In this document: piece after piece, positions 1-10,129 of the stretch | Layout: each line of letters begins with the position of its first letter | Position numbering within the stretch: position 1 is the first letter of the stretch | Assembly: GCA_946122785.1 (NCBI GenBank) | Contig: CAMGYJ010000007.1 | Coordinates: forward strand, 7,022,909 to 7,086,908 | Reading direction: 5' to 3' | From: Linum tenue | Taxonomy: Eukaryota > Streptophyta > Magnoliopsida > Malpighiales > Linaceae | DNA: 64,000 nucleotides | Notes under the pieces: generated by a model | The model's input: the letters and a program-made list of their open reading frames with translations, nothing else | Databases searched by the model: none | Told to the model about the DNA's origin: nothing | Position numbers and translations under genes: made by a program

Positions 1-96
1 ACGCAAGGGTTTGATTGCACCAAACTGAAACTGACTTCTGCTTTTAGTGTGATTCCTTTCTTGGAGAACTGTGGAGTGACTTTTAATCTAAGGTGA
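1..96 (+). CDS. possible C-terminal end of an upstream gene (partial)
   Basis: Frame 1 is open from the first base to a TGA at 94-96 and reads as 31 ordinary-looking residues ending CGVTFNLR. The next gene starts 285 bp later on the same strand, so this could be the last exon of a gene that begins outside the window. Thirty-one open codons can occur by chance, and no family is recognised. Confidence 0.2.
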   Translation, partial: TQGFDCTKLKLTSAFSVIPFLENCGVTFNLR

Positions 97-169
97 TGAA
101 ATGAAAGGAAGGATATCAGTCGAAGTCTGCCATGCCATGTTGGAAAATCACTAATTAGGAAAGGCAAGT

Positions 170-231
170 TGGGCCCCATCGAGGCCCATAATGAAATGAA
201 AGCTCGGTCCATGGGCCAACTTGTGAGCCCA
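170..231. promoter_or_regulatory. cluster of site II-like (TGGGCC/T) motifs
   Basis: Four TGGGCY motifs lie within 62 bp: TGGGCC at 170-175, its complement GGCCCA at 183-188, TGGGCC at 212-217 and AGCCCA at 226-231. Clustered site II motifs are known from plant promoters of housekeeping genes, notably ribosomal and nuclear-encoded mitochondrial proteins, where TCP factors bind. They sit 150-210 bp before the ATG of the small gene at 381. That this is its promoter is inferred from position. Confidence 0.4.
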
Positions 232-380
232 TTAGTTTGTTTTTTTTGCGAAACGGAGCTGAATGGAGCTTGTCGTCTCCAACCTCGTCGAGATCTAAAA
301 ATCCCCAAAACAGAGTTGCGAAAACCTGAACGGATCGAAGGTTGCTAGGGTTTTAGGTTTAAGGGCGGTGGGTTGTGCGA

Positions 381-653
381 ATGGAAGCAAGGCAACTCCT
401 CAAGGACAAGAGATTCTGGGTCGCTTCGTTCCTGATTGCCTGGGCAGCTGTTCTTCAGGTCATTTGATTTCATTGCCCTGATTTCTGATATGGGGGTTTT
501 CTCTGAAAACATGAAAGCTGCGGTCTTTTCATCTAATCTATACTTTCTTTCTCGTGGCTCGAACAGGGACATATGATGTGGTTACAGAGGCAAGAATCCT
601 TCAAGCAGAAGTTTGGCACGGTTGAGCAGCAGCAGCAGCAGCAACGATGCTGA
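381..653 (+). CDS. 54-residue single-span membrane protein, two exons
   Basis: Exon 1 is 381-458 (26 codons) and exon 2 is 567-653 (28 codons plus TGA). The 108-bp intron starts GTCATTTG, ends CGAACAG and lies between codons. The product begins MEARQLLKDKRFW, has one hydrophobic span (about residues 13-32, VASFLIAWAAVLQGHMMWL), then a basic stretch and a short polyglutamine tail from CAG repeats. The phase match and the charged-hydrophobic-charged layout argue for a real gene too short for normal ORF calling. The shape fits a small organellar membrane subunit, and the promoter motifs would suit a mitochondrial one, but the function is not known to me. The antisense frame over the same bases is a shadow. 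Confidence 0.65.
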
Positions 654-1308
654 TGCAAAAGAAGAATGAACCCCTCCTTGAATCTCTTTCATTCGTGGAG
701 TCCAAAGCTTTAATGGAGTTTTACCCAACTGGGTTGTTCGTGTTCTTTTTGTTTCAGACCCAGATCAGATTGATGGGACATAGTTTTTTTGATGGGTCAA
801 TACAAAATAGATAGGGTGGTTATAATTTGCCCACTTTTGGCGTTTTCCTCTGTTCTTCAGGCTGGTCTTTGCACGCTACTGAACATAATCAATTTATAAT
901 GACCACCAAGTGTTCGACTAAATGTCTCTGTGAGAATTCAGCAAATGAAATTTGAGCAGCCACTTACGGTAAGTTCTGCAGACACTGAACGGGCAGAAAA
1001 ATGACCAAACTTGCACCCCTGTCATTGTTCTTGACGGGAACGTACCCCATAAAAGGGGAAGTATGAAGAATTCCGGAAATCAGCTAGCGAGGTTTCAATA
1101 TCTCTACCGGGGGAAAGTAGCCGTTGCGTTCAAAACCCTGCAGCTACACCATCAAGCAGAACTCACACTACTCTTCAGCATACAAAATCTTGGTCAGAAT
1201 CACATCTCAACCCTTTTCACCAAGATTTTCGAAAATCTTTGTTGATTCTAGAGATTGTGAAGAATCCAATCTACTAGGCAAGCGGATCCCCTTCCCCCCC
1301 ACTCTACA
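654..1308. other. 3' UTR of the small gene and LBD promoter/5' UTR
   Basis: The first part is probably 3' UTR of the small gene. From about 1100 the strand is rich in CT and CAA, typical of a plant leader, and runs into the LBD start codon. Short open frames at 1063-1357 overlap that start codon in other frames and have no family features. No repeat was seen. Confidence 0.4.
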
Positions 1309-2060
1309 ATGTCGAGCAATCAGGGTAACAGAAGGTGCGCTGGGTGCAAGTATCTGAGAAGAAGATGCCCCAAAGATTGCCTGCTGGCTCCTTATTTCCC
1401 TCCCAACAACCCACAGAGATTTGAATCCGTCCACAAGGTTTTCGGTGCCAGCAATGTCGCCAGACTCTTACAGGTAAACCAACCAAATTCATTACCATAC
1501 CTAAATCCAATGGAAACAATCCTAACTCTGAGTCATACAAAATCCAATATCGAATCCCAAAAAAATGTAACCAAATTCTTGTACTCAAATAGTCAAAAGT
1601 GTACCATACCATGTGACCTTTTAGTACAGAACAATCAATAAGAAAATACCCACTAATTCAGCTCTCGACTGTTTAATTATCTGTCCAATTGCAGCAAGTG
1701 GCAGAGGATCGGAGGGCAGAGGCCGCGGACTGCATGGCGTACGAGGCGAGCTTGAGGGTTAGTAACCCAGTGTACGGGTGCGCTGGGATGGTATATCAGC
1801 TGCAGGAGGAGATAATGAAGGTGCAATTGGAGATTCAGGACGTGAAAGGCAAGATAGCGTTGCACAATGCAGGACACTCGTTTTTACCGGCATTACAGCA
1901 GCAGCAGGAAGAGCACAAGGAGAAGGAGAGGATTGTAGGTGTTGCTGCAGGAAATGTTTATCATGATCATGTGGGACTGCAGCAGGGTGCATACAATTTA
2001 GGAGGCACTGAGGAGGAGGATGGGCTTCTATGGCCTGGTTTAGTCACAGGAAAAATATGA
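1309..2060 (+). CDS. LOB-domain (LBD/ASL) transcription factor, class I
   Basis: Two exons, 1309-1473 and 1695-2060, encode 176 residues across a 221-bp intron (donor CAG|GTAAAC, acceptor TTGCAG). Residues 10-24 carry the LBD zinc motif CX2CX6CX3C (CAGCKYLRRRCPKDC). Residues 45-50 are the GAS block (FGASNV). After the intron come the conserved NPVYGCAG segment and a leucine-rich coiled coil (MVYQLQEEIMKVQLEIQDV), as in class I. The intron interrupts the domain just after the GAS block, the usual place in this family. LBD proteins are plant-only nuclear DNA-binding regulators of lateral organ, root and vascular development. CKYLRRRCPKDC suggests the LBD22/23/24-like branch rather than LBD1/11, which is an inference from memory. 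The C-terminal third is low-complexity (polyglutamine, acidic). Confidence 0.93.
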
Positions 2061-2869
2061 CTGGTCAATGACTTTTGTCTTTGTTTAGAAATAGATGACT
2101 AATGACTTTTGCAAGTGATGTAGATGACGCAATTGGGGATCGGATTAGAGTGTTATTATGTTTCTTTCCCAAGAAATTAAGAAAATGCTGAAGATTGATA
2201 TGAACGGTCAATGTAAATGAATGGGGGTGGCTCTGCTCTAAGGCATTCATAAAAATTCATTTGACTTTGTTTGCCTTCTAGAGTCTAGACTAAAACAGAG
2301 TGCAAGGAAGCTTGTAATTACATGTGTGGTCATTTAGCAAGCAGCAGCAACCATCTGGACCTGGAAAATTAACCAACATATCAAAAGCGCAAACTTGTCT
2401 GTTTGCCAAACTAATGGGACCTTTCAGGTAAAGACTATTCCAATTCCAAAATTTACATGTAATTTTACGTATATTTCAAAATTCACATCTAACAAAGAAC
2501 ACATACGTTCAGAAATAAGCATTGTTTATTCGTTTTGGCCTGTACGTATATACCGGAACTCATCAATTTGGTCACTCTAACGAACCGGCTAAAGGGAAGG
2601 AAAGCAACCAAAATTCTCAACCAACCCTTAAAAAGTTGGACTTTGTAACGGTACAATTTGGACCACCGACCCAAACATGGTCTGGTTTACCACGAGAGAG
2701 ATTGCAGTAATTGAAAGGCCCAATTATATTAATTAGATCATTTTTTTTAGAAAGACAGACACTAATGGTGTCTAAATGATATTTCTAATTAAACATTCTT
2801 GGGTAATACCCAATACATCAAAAGAAATTGTTATAAAAAAAATACATCAAAAGAAATTCAGTGGCCAAG
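2061..2869. other. LBD 3' flank, AT-rich intergenic DNA
   Basis: Probable 3' UTR of the LBD gene to about 2280, then AT-rich sequence without a supportable gene. An 18-bp stretch (AATACATCAAAAGAAATT) occurs twice around 2811-2859. It looks like the repeated end of the LINE fragment that follows. Confidence 0.35.
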
Positions 2870-3180
2870 CCCTGGATCGAGCACATCAATCGGATGTGAT
2901 CCAAAAGGAAGGGAGTGCCCCAAATTAGCCAAAAAATCACCAGCACAATTGCACTCTCTATACACATGTTTAATCTGAACCTCCCAATTAAGAGAGAGCA
3001 ACCTATTAATTTCCATCGCGAGCAAAGCAAGCCATATCGTCTTTCTTCAAAATAATACTGATCGCTGTCAGGGAGTCGAGGCAGAGCACCACTTTCTTGA
3101 AGCCTCTTCTCCACGTAGTAGCAAGCCCCGTTTTCGCAGCCTTAAGCTCTGCTCTTGTGATTGAGCAATTTCCCATATTG
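2870..3180 (-). pseudogene. decayed RNase H domain of a retroelement
   Basis: On the minus strand, pieces in different frames read like the RNase H domain found at the C-terminus of plant LINE polymerases. GNCSITRAELKAAKTGL comes first, then KKVVLCLDSLTAISII (the acidic DS block), then VYRECNCAGDFLANLG (the terminal H/N..D block). Frameshifts and stops separate the blocks, so this is a relic. The rest of the polymerase is absent. Confidence 0.5.
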
Positions 3181-3236
3181 ATTCAACACCTTCTCGCAGG
3201 GGTTTCCTGTAGAGATCAATTTTCTTTACTATGTAA

Positions 3237-3601
3237 GTTGGTCGCTCTCTGGAGTTTTCCCCCCGGAGGCGGCACATGGAGTGATGATGTTCAACTTCCA
3301 TGGATTTCGATATGATCGGACAAGCTGATTTGGTTTTGTTGCACTTTGATTGGTTGTTTACAAGAGAGTTTCTTGATGATCTGTTTTCGGTCAAGGGTTT
3401 TGCTCTTTCCGAATGGTTGCTTTGCAGACTGTGTTTGTTCTCTGTTGCTACATTTTGTCTTACACAGCTTTGTTTGTAACCAGATGTCTTTGGGCTTCCT
3501 CTTGTTGGAACCAGATTGTTGGTTTGTTCTCCCTCTTTGTAACTGATGTTTTGAAGTGCAATAAAATCCCCTTTGTCAAAAAAAAAAGTTGGTCGCTCTC
3601 T
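3237..3601 (+). mobile_element. 337-bp poly(A)-tailed retro-insertion (LINE 3' end type) with 14-bp target duplication
   Basis: The 14 bp GTTGGTCGCTCTCT occur at 3237-3250 and again at 3588-3601. Between them lie 337 bp that end in AATAAAATCCCC...TTTGTC followed by ten A residues. A direct repeat plus an A-tail is the hallmark of target-primed reverse transcription. The body (TTTGTTTGTAACCAG, CTCCCTCTTTGTAACTG) resembles plant LINE 3' UTRs and has no open frame. It could instead be a retrocopied host mRNA tail. It lies close beside the older minus-strand RNase H relic. Confidence 0.6.
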
Positions 3602-4161
3602 CCGTCTTTTTTCGTCCTTTACCGTACACCATAAGCCACTCATTGGTGCAATTTGACTGCAAAACGTACACTATGTGTCTTCGTCAAATCGTCCAGCCAG
3701 TGGCGGCAGTACAAATGTACAATAAGGAATAATTAAGTGAAATTTTCATTGTTTAGCGTAAATAATAAGTCGATTTAGATAATAAACAAATTCATGGGTT
3801 TTTAGATAAATTTTAAATGTGGTTTCGCTGGATAAAATTTAAATGTGAAATACAGCATTACTTACCCAACGCATTAGCTAGGTTATGTACAACACACAGC
3901 TATTACGCAAATATATTCCATAACAATATGGACTACAACACAAATGGAAATTTTAATTTTATCGTAGGCAATATTATATAGAGAGTTCTCATAAGCTAGT
4001 CATTTTAGTATTATCCAAACCCCACACCATACCCAATCAATTCGGAAATTTCTCTCATTGATTGGGTCGGGAGGGCGATATCCGCAATTTGTGTGTGCAA
4101 TTGTCATTCCTATATCCAAGTTATAAAAAATTTGCATAAAATTTGTGTTTTACGGCTATGT
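3602..4161. other. AT-rich intergenic DNA with a MITE-end fragment
   Basis: No gene seen. Around 4015-4112 there is a fragment (TTGATTGGGTCGGGAGG ... CAATTGTCATTCCTA) matching the right ends of the hAT-type elements described further on. It is probably a solo remnant. Confidence 0.35.
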
Positions 4162-4723
4162 ACTCCTATCAAATTTTTTTTTTGCCAAAGATATCCCGGA
4201 AGGGAATACAGCAGATACGACATAATAAAAGGACCTTTACAGGTCAATTACAAAGAGGAATTAAGGAAGAGTCGCTGGTCGACCAACCGACGATCCAACG
4301 AAGAGAGGGCTTTTTTCGCCACGATATGGGCAGCCCTATTGTACTTACACGGAGCGAAGTGAAACGATACACGTTGCATGGAGACACGAAGAACCTGGAT
4401 CTCTGCGAGGAGGCTACCACCCAAAGCATGGCTTGAATCCTTACGATTTATCATTTGAATAATCACCTGCGCGTCACCACAAAATGAGACATTAGAGACC
4501 GAATTAGAGAGACACCACCGAAGGGCATCCCGGAGGGCCAAGAGCTCAATGATGAATGCGTCATCCATATAGTCGTAAAATTTCCCAAATGCAAAAAGAA
4601 TAGTCGTTGGCCCTGAAAACCCAACAAAACCAACTCCTCCCCCAATACTGGTTTTTGTGGCGCCATCAAAATGGACGAGGACAGTCCCCGGCAAAATTGG
4701 TGGTGGGGTGTGACTCCTATCAA
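4162..4723 (-). mobile_element. 5'-truncated LINE (540 bp) with 11-bp target duplication
   Basis: The target duplication ACTCCTATCAA is at 4162-4172 and 4713-4723. The insert (4173-4712) reads on the minus strand and ends in a poly(A), visible as poly(T) at 4174-4183. Only the last part of the polymerase gene, the RNase H domain, was inserted. Such 5' truncation is the usual outcome of LINE retrotransposition. Confidence 0.75.
4248..4694 (-). pseudogene. LINE RNase H domain (RVT_3 type), truncated
   Basis: A 148-codon open frame covers essentially one RNase H domain. It shows VHFDGATK (first catalytic Asp), FIIELLALRDALRWCL (catalytic Glu), FCGDAQVIIQMIN (third acidic residue) and NRAAHIVAKKAL (the terminal block, with alanine where an aspartate often lies). 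In a full LINE this domain removes the RNA strand during retrotransposition. Here it is a dead 5'-truncated copy, though still open, which suggests it is younger than the 2.9-kb relic. A closely related arrangement is seen in the LINE at 18.4-21.0 kb. Confidence 0.75.
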
Positions 4724-5050
4724 TTCGCCAAATAAGTTATTGGCAAACTTATTATTATTTTGGGATCTCCTAGAGTAACTTGGGTATAATTTCAAGTTAG
4801 ATAACTTGCATAAATCTAGACCATTAAAATTAGTTAGAATCAACTTAAGCCATTGATTAAAAAAAATAAAAAATAAAAAGAAACAGAGGACACCGGCACT
4901 GCCGGTGAATACATTCCCGTTACCTTTTTTTTGGTAGGAATTCCCGTTACCTTTTTATTTCTTACCCTCCTTTTGTTTTTCATTGCACAATTTATTTCCT
5001 TTTTACCTAATAGCGCCTCTGCTTGATTTTATTCAATTGCATGTATTTAA

Positions 5051-5573
5051 TTTTTTTTAGGGTTAATATTTTCGTATGGCCTGAACTTTGACCAAAATAA
5101 ATATCCTGGCCAATCTTTTCGATCTATAACATCCTGGCCCGAACTATACACCAAAATAAACAATTTGGCCAAACCCGATGTTTGACCGTTAACTTGGACG
5201 GTCAAACGCGTTGACTAATGGTCAACGCGCCACGTCACTGCCAAGTCAGAAGATCTGATAAATATTTAATTTTTTTTTTTTTGGTTTAACTAAGGTGTTA
5301 GATGATTTTTTTTAATTTATAATAATTTAAAATTAGGAAATGTGTGGAAATTGTGAATTATTTTAAATATTTTATGCTGACTTGGCAGTGACATGCGCGT
5401 TGACTAACGGTCAACACGTTTGACCGTCCAAGTTAACGGTCAAAAGTCGGATCTGGCCAAATTGTTTATTTTGGTGTATAGTTCGGGCCAGGATGTTATA
5501 GATCGAAAAGATTGGCCAGAATGTTTATTTTGGTCAAAGTTCAGGCCATACGAAAATATTAACCCTTTTTTTT
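5051..5573. mobile_element. long-terminal-inverted-repeat MITE (Mutator-like)
   Basis: The element runs from AGGGTTAATATTTTCG at 5059 to its inverted copy CGAAAATATTAACCCT at about 5565. The inverted repeats extend about 190 bp on each side (for example TTTGACCGTTAACTTGGACG against TTTGACCGTCCAAGTTAACG) around a short AT-rich centre without coding sequence. It sits between two runs of eight T, so the target duplication is probably a T-tract but cannot be placed exactly. Long inverted repeats and an AT-rich 8-9 bp target point to a Mutator-like non-autonomous element. Confidence 0.65.
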
Positions 5574-5651
5574 AATTATCTTTTCATAATTTTAATGATA
5601 GTTTATACCAAAAATGTTTTGGAAGACTTCAATTAAATACTTTTCGTAATG

Positions 5652-6300
5652 CCTTCACATAACATAAGGTTAAATATTCATTACGTAAAATAAGTCTCAA
5701 TTACGTAAGGTTTCAGTAATGACATTTTACAACTGTTACGTAAAATACACCTCCATTACGTAAGCCTTCCGTAATGACAGTTGTTTCTTACGTAACGGTT
5801 AAATCAGATGCGTTACAGAAGGATCCGTAATACCTTCACACTTGACGTAACGCAAGGTTAATATTCATTACGTAAAAGAAGTCTCAATTACGTAAGGCTT
5901 CCGTAATGACATTTTAGAACTGTTACATAAAATACACATCCATTACGTAATGCTTCCGTAATGACAGTTGTTTCTTATGTAACAGTTAAATCAGAAGCGT
6001 TACGTAAGGCTTCCGTAATACCTTCACACTTTACGTAACGCAAGGTTAATATTCATTACGTAAAAGAAGCCTCAATTAAGTAAGGCTTCCGCAATGACAG
6101 TTATCTCTTACGTAACAATTAAATTAGAAGCATTACGTAAGACTTCCGTAATGACTTATTACTTTACGTAACGCGAGATAAATATTAATTACGTAAAAGA
6201 AGCCTCCACTACGTAAGGCTTCCGTAATGAAATTTTACAACTGTTACGGAAGATGCACATACGTTACGTAATCATTACGTAACACCTGTTGTGTTTTACG
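5652..6300. repeat. tandem array of ~185-bp units rich in TTACGTAA
   Basis: Units can be aligned from CCTTCACA at 5652, 5833 and 6021, giving periods of 181 and 188 bp. A shorter fourth unit begins near 6151 and breaks down about 6300. Each unit holds several copies of the palindrome TTACGTAA or close variants, alternating with AGGCTTCCGTAATGAC and ATTCATTACGTAAAAGAAG segments. There is no open frame. The ACGT core within TTACGTAA is the core bound by bZIP proteins. Whether the array acts as a regulatory cluster or is only a small satellite is unknown. Confidence 0.75.
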
Positions 6301-7898
6301 TGATGCAACCTGTGAAACCTGCTATAACAGGTAAAAAAAATCAAGTTACCTTACTTCAAGGCATTGTAGGAATTTCCTATTATTTTTTGTTGGTAAGCAC
6401 CACTAATTTTCACAAAATAGACTGATGAAACTTCTTAAGTTTTTCCTGGCTTAAATTTCGTTGTCAAATGACGTGTATCAATGAGCCCCTTTTTTAAAAA
6501 ACTGAAAATACAATTTATTTTCTTTCGGTTTCATCTGAAGTTTGCCAATATATTTAATTTCTTATTAAATATTTTGTGCACTAAAATTAAATTCCGCAAT
6601 AAATTTGGAGAAAACTAAGTGTAAAACGTTTTCACCCTTTAATTGAAAGGTCAAAGGAGCATGGCCGATGGTTCAGTCGCGCATATTTAACGCGACGCAA
6701 TCTGGGAGGCTGCATGATGTCATTAGTGATGATGGGTATCCTGATGCTGACATCAAAACTTAATTTAGCTCTTATTAGAGTCTAGTGCACAAATTAGATT
6801 AATTCCTTAATTTGTTAATTAGATTAATTTGTTAAAACTAGAATTCCCAGCTGGTCAAAAAAATCATGTTTTACCTGCTGACCATTTTGCCCCACTACGC
6901 AATATCCACTAGAATGTGATATTAAATGGCAAAGCGAGAAACACACACTGTAATTAATTAATTAATCTAGTTCAGTACAATTGCATAAGCACAAACATCA
7001 TACATATATATATGTGAGAGAGAATTTAATTTATCTTAATTATACCTTGCCCAACACTGCATATGCTTACTTAACTAGTTGACTAACTCTCTAATTAAGC
7101 TTAATAGTACGAGAGGTCTTGTTAAACTACTTCACAACAAACTCTGACATTCTTTTTAATTATAACCATGATATGTACCTTGACCGAAAATTCCTATCCC
7201 ATGACTGACCCACACAAAATTGTTTAAAAATTATATATTAATCACCCAGGTCGATCTTGATTATTATCATATCCTAATTAATTAATTGGACTACTTTTCT
7301 TAGACAAATATGTAATTAAATTATGTGTCCATAGATACATCCACTTGCAGCAAACCTACAGATCCGATGAGTGATTATCGAGTCAATGCCTACTCTTTCT
7401 TTCCACACTCGTCACGCAAACATTTATCCAAACTAAATATGCACCTTAAATTAACTATTATCTTCTTTTGTATATTTCAATTTGATTACCTACACTTAAC
7501 TTAGAAAATCAAAACAAAATCTATTTGTTTATTGATATCATTGAATGCTATGGATTCTTCTAAACTCTCTGCTATGGCTTTCCGGCCAAGTATTAATTAG
7601 TCCAAATCAAATGTTAATTAAGAGTCAAACTAGCTAATTGTTACACATCATGACTAGCTATGCAATTGCGTATCAACATCTCATCGTTTTAGGTAGAGTC
7701 GGGATTAAGTAATTAAGTAAGTGGCCGGGAACATAATTCTTAAGAAAAAAAAAGCCGTATGTAGTAGAAGAAATAATCAGATGGCTGGCATGGCAACGAT
7801 GTTTGATATCAACAATCTCGATTTCATCAAAATTATAACACTCTATTTTTTTTATATTTTTTTACGAGAGTATATGACTTACAATTTTATGTTTACAA
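6301..7898. other. AT-rich intergenic DNA
   Basis: No coding region supportable. The open frame at 7721-7945 is low-complexity and runs into the hAT-type element. A microsatellite-like ATATATATATG lies at about 7005-7015. Nothing else was recognised. Confidence 0.4.
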
Positions 7899-8859
7899 TA
7901 GGGCTGCAAATGAGCCGAGTTGAGCTGAGTTTTACTTCAGTTTGAGCTTGACTCGTTAACAAATGAGCTGAGCTCGAACTCGAGCCATTTATTAACGAGC
8001 CGAGTCGAGTTCGAGCTAGGCTTGTTTACTAAATTTTTAGATCGTATTTAATACATTCATTTTGTATGTCGTGTATGGTACATGTGATTGATGTAACGAC
8101 ACAAAATTAATCAAATATTCAACATTAATTACTCTTATATTATAGTTTGTAGGTGTCATATTGTTTAGTTAATAAATTTTAACTAGTTCAAATCATGTTA
8201 TGTCATAGTATCGAAATAATTTTGTACATAATTTCTTTATAGAATTAAAAATAAGGCATATTTTCTTACATGTTCAACATGTTAAACTTCACATGATGTG
8301 AGATATATAATTGGTTTAATACACTTGTATATCCAAAACTTTCACGGTTGTGCCAATAATATCCAAATTTCACGAAATACCACTTATATCCAATTCCTTC
8401 ACATTCTTTAACGGTGTTTTTGGATATACAAGTGTATTTAACCAAAAATATATTGGGAAATGGCTAGATTTGGCAAAAACAACTTTAAAACATGGATATA
8501 AGTGGTATTTCGTGAAATTTGGATATTATTGGCACAACCGTGAAAGTTTTGGATATACAAGTGTATTTAACCTATATAATTTAACAATCCTATGAATTAT
8601 GAAAGTCCAAATTAGATCGATTCGTCCATAAGTCGGTGATCAAGTTGGTCTTCAAACCACAATGTTGAGACATCTCATGAGCTCTAAATGAGCCAACTCA
8701 CGAGTTGAGCTCAATAAGCCACCGAATCGAGCTAGCTTGCGAGCTGGACATAACTAAGCTCAAGCTTGGCTCGTTAGTAAACGAGTCGAGTTTCGAACGA
8801 GTTTTTCCCAATTCGAGCCTCGAGTTGCTCGCGAATAGCTCGACTCATTTGCAGCCCTA
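7899..8859. mobile_element. hAT-type non-autonomous element (TAGGGCTGC ends), nested host
   Basis: The left end TAGGGCTGCAAATGAGCC at 7899 is mirrored by the right end ATTTGCAGCCCTA at 8859. Both ends are followed inward by many short GAGCC/CGAGTT repeats that pair with each other. The TAGGG(C/A)TG end is shared with six other elements in this window. No 8-bp target duplication could be matched (GTTTACAA left, TCATGTAG right), so it is old or the boundaries are slightly off. A younger MITE sits inside at 8313-8572. Confidence 0.6.
8304..8581. mobile_element. 260-bp Mutator-like MITE with perfect 9-bp target duplication
   Basis: TATATAATT occurs at 8304-8312 and 8573-8581. The element between (8313-8572) starts GGTTTAATACACTTG and ends CAAGTGTATTTAACC. 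Inverted repeats of about 80-110 bp cover most of its length. A 9-bp duplication with long inverted repeats is the Mutator signature. It carries no gene. Confidence 0.8.
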
Positions 8860-9713
8860 TCATGTAGCGTGTGGTCCAATTTTAATTTCTTCAAAACTAC
8901 TGTTACGTACGTTGCAGCTTGGTGTTGGGCCAGTCGGCAGCGTGGCAAGACCTTTGCCTACAACTGGGCTGCATGCATGCATGTGTATACAATTATGCAT
9001 CGCGTCGTCCTACTATTAGCTTCCTTTCCCAAGTCCCAATGCCCCATTTGTTGAATTTTTTTATCATTAATTAATAACCGATGGGACCAGCCACAAGACT
9101 CATAATCAAATCAAACAATTACTATATGGAGGTTCTTCTCCAAAACCCCATCAATTTCACTTTTCCTTGCACTAGCGCATAGGACGGAGGGGTTCTTTGG
9201 TAAAATCAAAACACAATTAGTGATTTAGTTCATATACATGGGGCGGGTCATTATTGGAGCTTCTTAGGTCTATCTCCCGTTCCCTGAAGGATCTATTATT
9301 ATATTCATTATATCATATGTTACTTCTCATGATCACAACACGTGTGGTTTAATATTGGGTTTTCATTAGTATAAGCAAGTAACTTTGTGTTTTTACCACA
9401 ATTTATCGATGTTCGACTAGAAAATTTATATTTGATGCTAAGTGAGTAGTCGGTATCTAACGGTATGAAATGGTTAAATCACAATTAAATTACAGTTTCA
9501 ACATAAAATATCATTCCACTAACTTTTACGGTACAACTTTGGTACGGTTTTACCATCCTTGATTTTTTCCCCTAGAACTTCTCGCCAAAATTCACTTCCT
9601 GCCAGGTCTGCTTCCTTCGAAGATAGCGCTAAAGGTTGCAACTTGAATTATCCGTTGCTTTAACTGCTTCGCTTTGGAGAGTACCAGTAGCAATGAATTA
9701 AGCCCAAGGTCAT
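8860..9713. other. intergenic DNA
   Basis: No supportable gene. A stretch near 9640-9700 (CTTGAATTATCCGTTGCTT ... GTACCA) recurs in degraded form near 10258-10310, so the two flanks of the following MITE contain a local direct repeat. Confidence 0.35.
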
Positions 9714-10129
9714 GGGATCGGTTAGCATGCTAACCCTTCTAAGGGGTTGGAAAAATGACACCCCCTATTAATTATAGTTATTTTTTGTATTAAATTTGTG
9801 TTGCATTTAATAATCTTTGGAAATTAAAAACTCATCTTAATTACATTCCTTTTTTTAACTACCATTGCATCTGTATACTGAACTCATATTAATTACGTTC
9901 GTTTTTTGGAAATACCATTGCACTGATACATCTACCATCGCACCTGTACACTAATACCATTGCACTGATACAACTACCAGTGCACTGAAAAAAGGAAAGT
10001 AATTAATATGTGTTTTTAATTCATACATATTATTAAATGCAACACAAGTTAATTACCTTAAAAACCTATAATTAATAGGGGGTGTCATTTTTCCAACCCT
10101 TTTAAGGGTAGGCATGCTATCTCATCCCC
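9714..10129. mobile_element. ~416-bp long-TIR MITE, family member 1
   Basis: The left arm GGGATCGGTTAGCATGCTAA...GGTTGGAAAAATGACACC pairs with the right arm GGTGTCATTTTTCCAACC...TAGGCATGCTATCTCATCCCC. The middle carries an imperfect repeat built on ACCATTGCACTGATACA. AAGGTC flanks both sides (9706-9711 and 10131-10136) and may be the core of the target duplication. A second copy is at 21368-21778. Confidence 0.65.

Noticed and set aside
3068..3643. 191-codon minus-strand open frame
   Set aside because: It crosses the poly(A)-tailed insertion and both target duplications, so it is a chance frame over unrelated pieces.
4143..4436. 97-codon plus-strand frame over the truncated LINE
   Set aside because: It crosses the LINE poly(A) and insertion site; the RNase H motifs are on the other strand.
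5652..6300. Possible CRISPR-like array
   Set aside because: This is plant nuclear DNA; repeats are long diverged tandem units, not short identical repeats with unique spacers.
6685..6770. Possible microRNA hairpin (TGCATGATGTCATTAGTGATG... TGATGCTGACATC)
   Set aside because: Pairing is short and no known mature miRNA such as miR172 matches.
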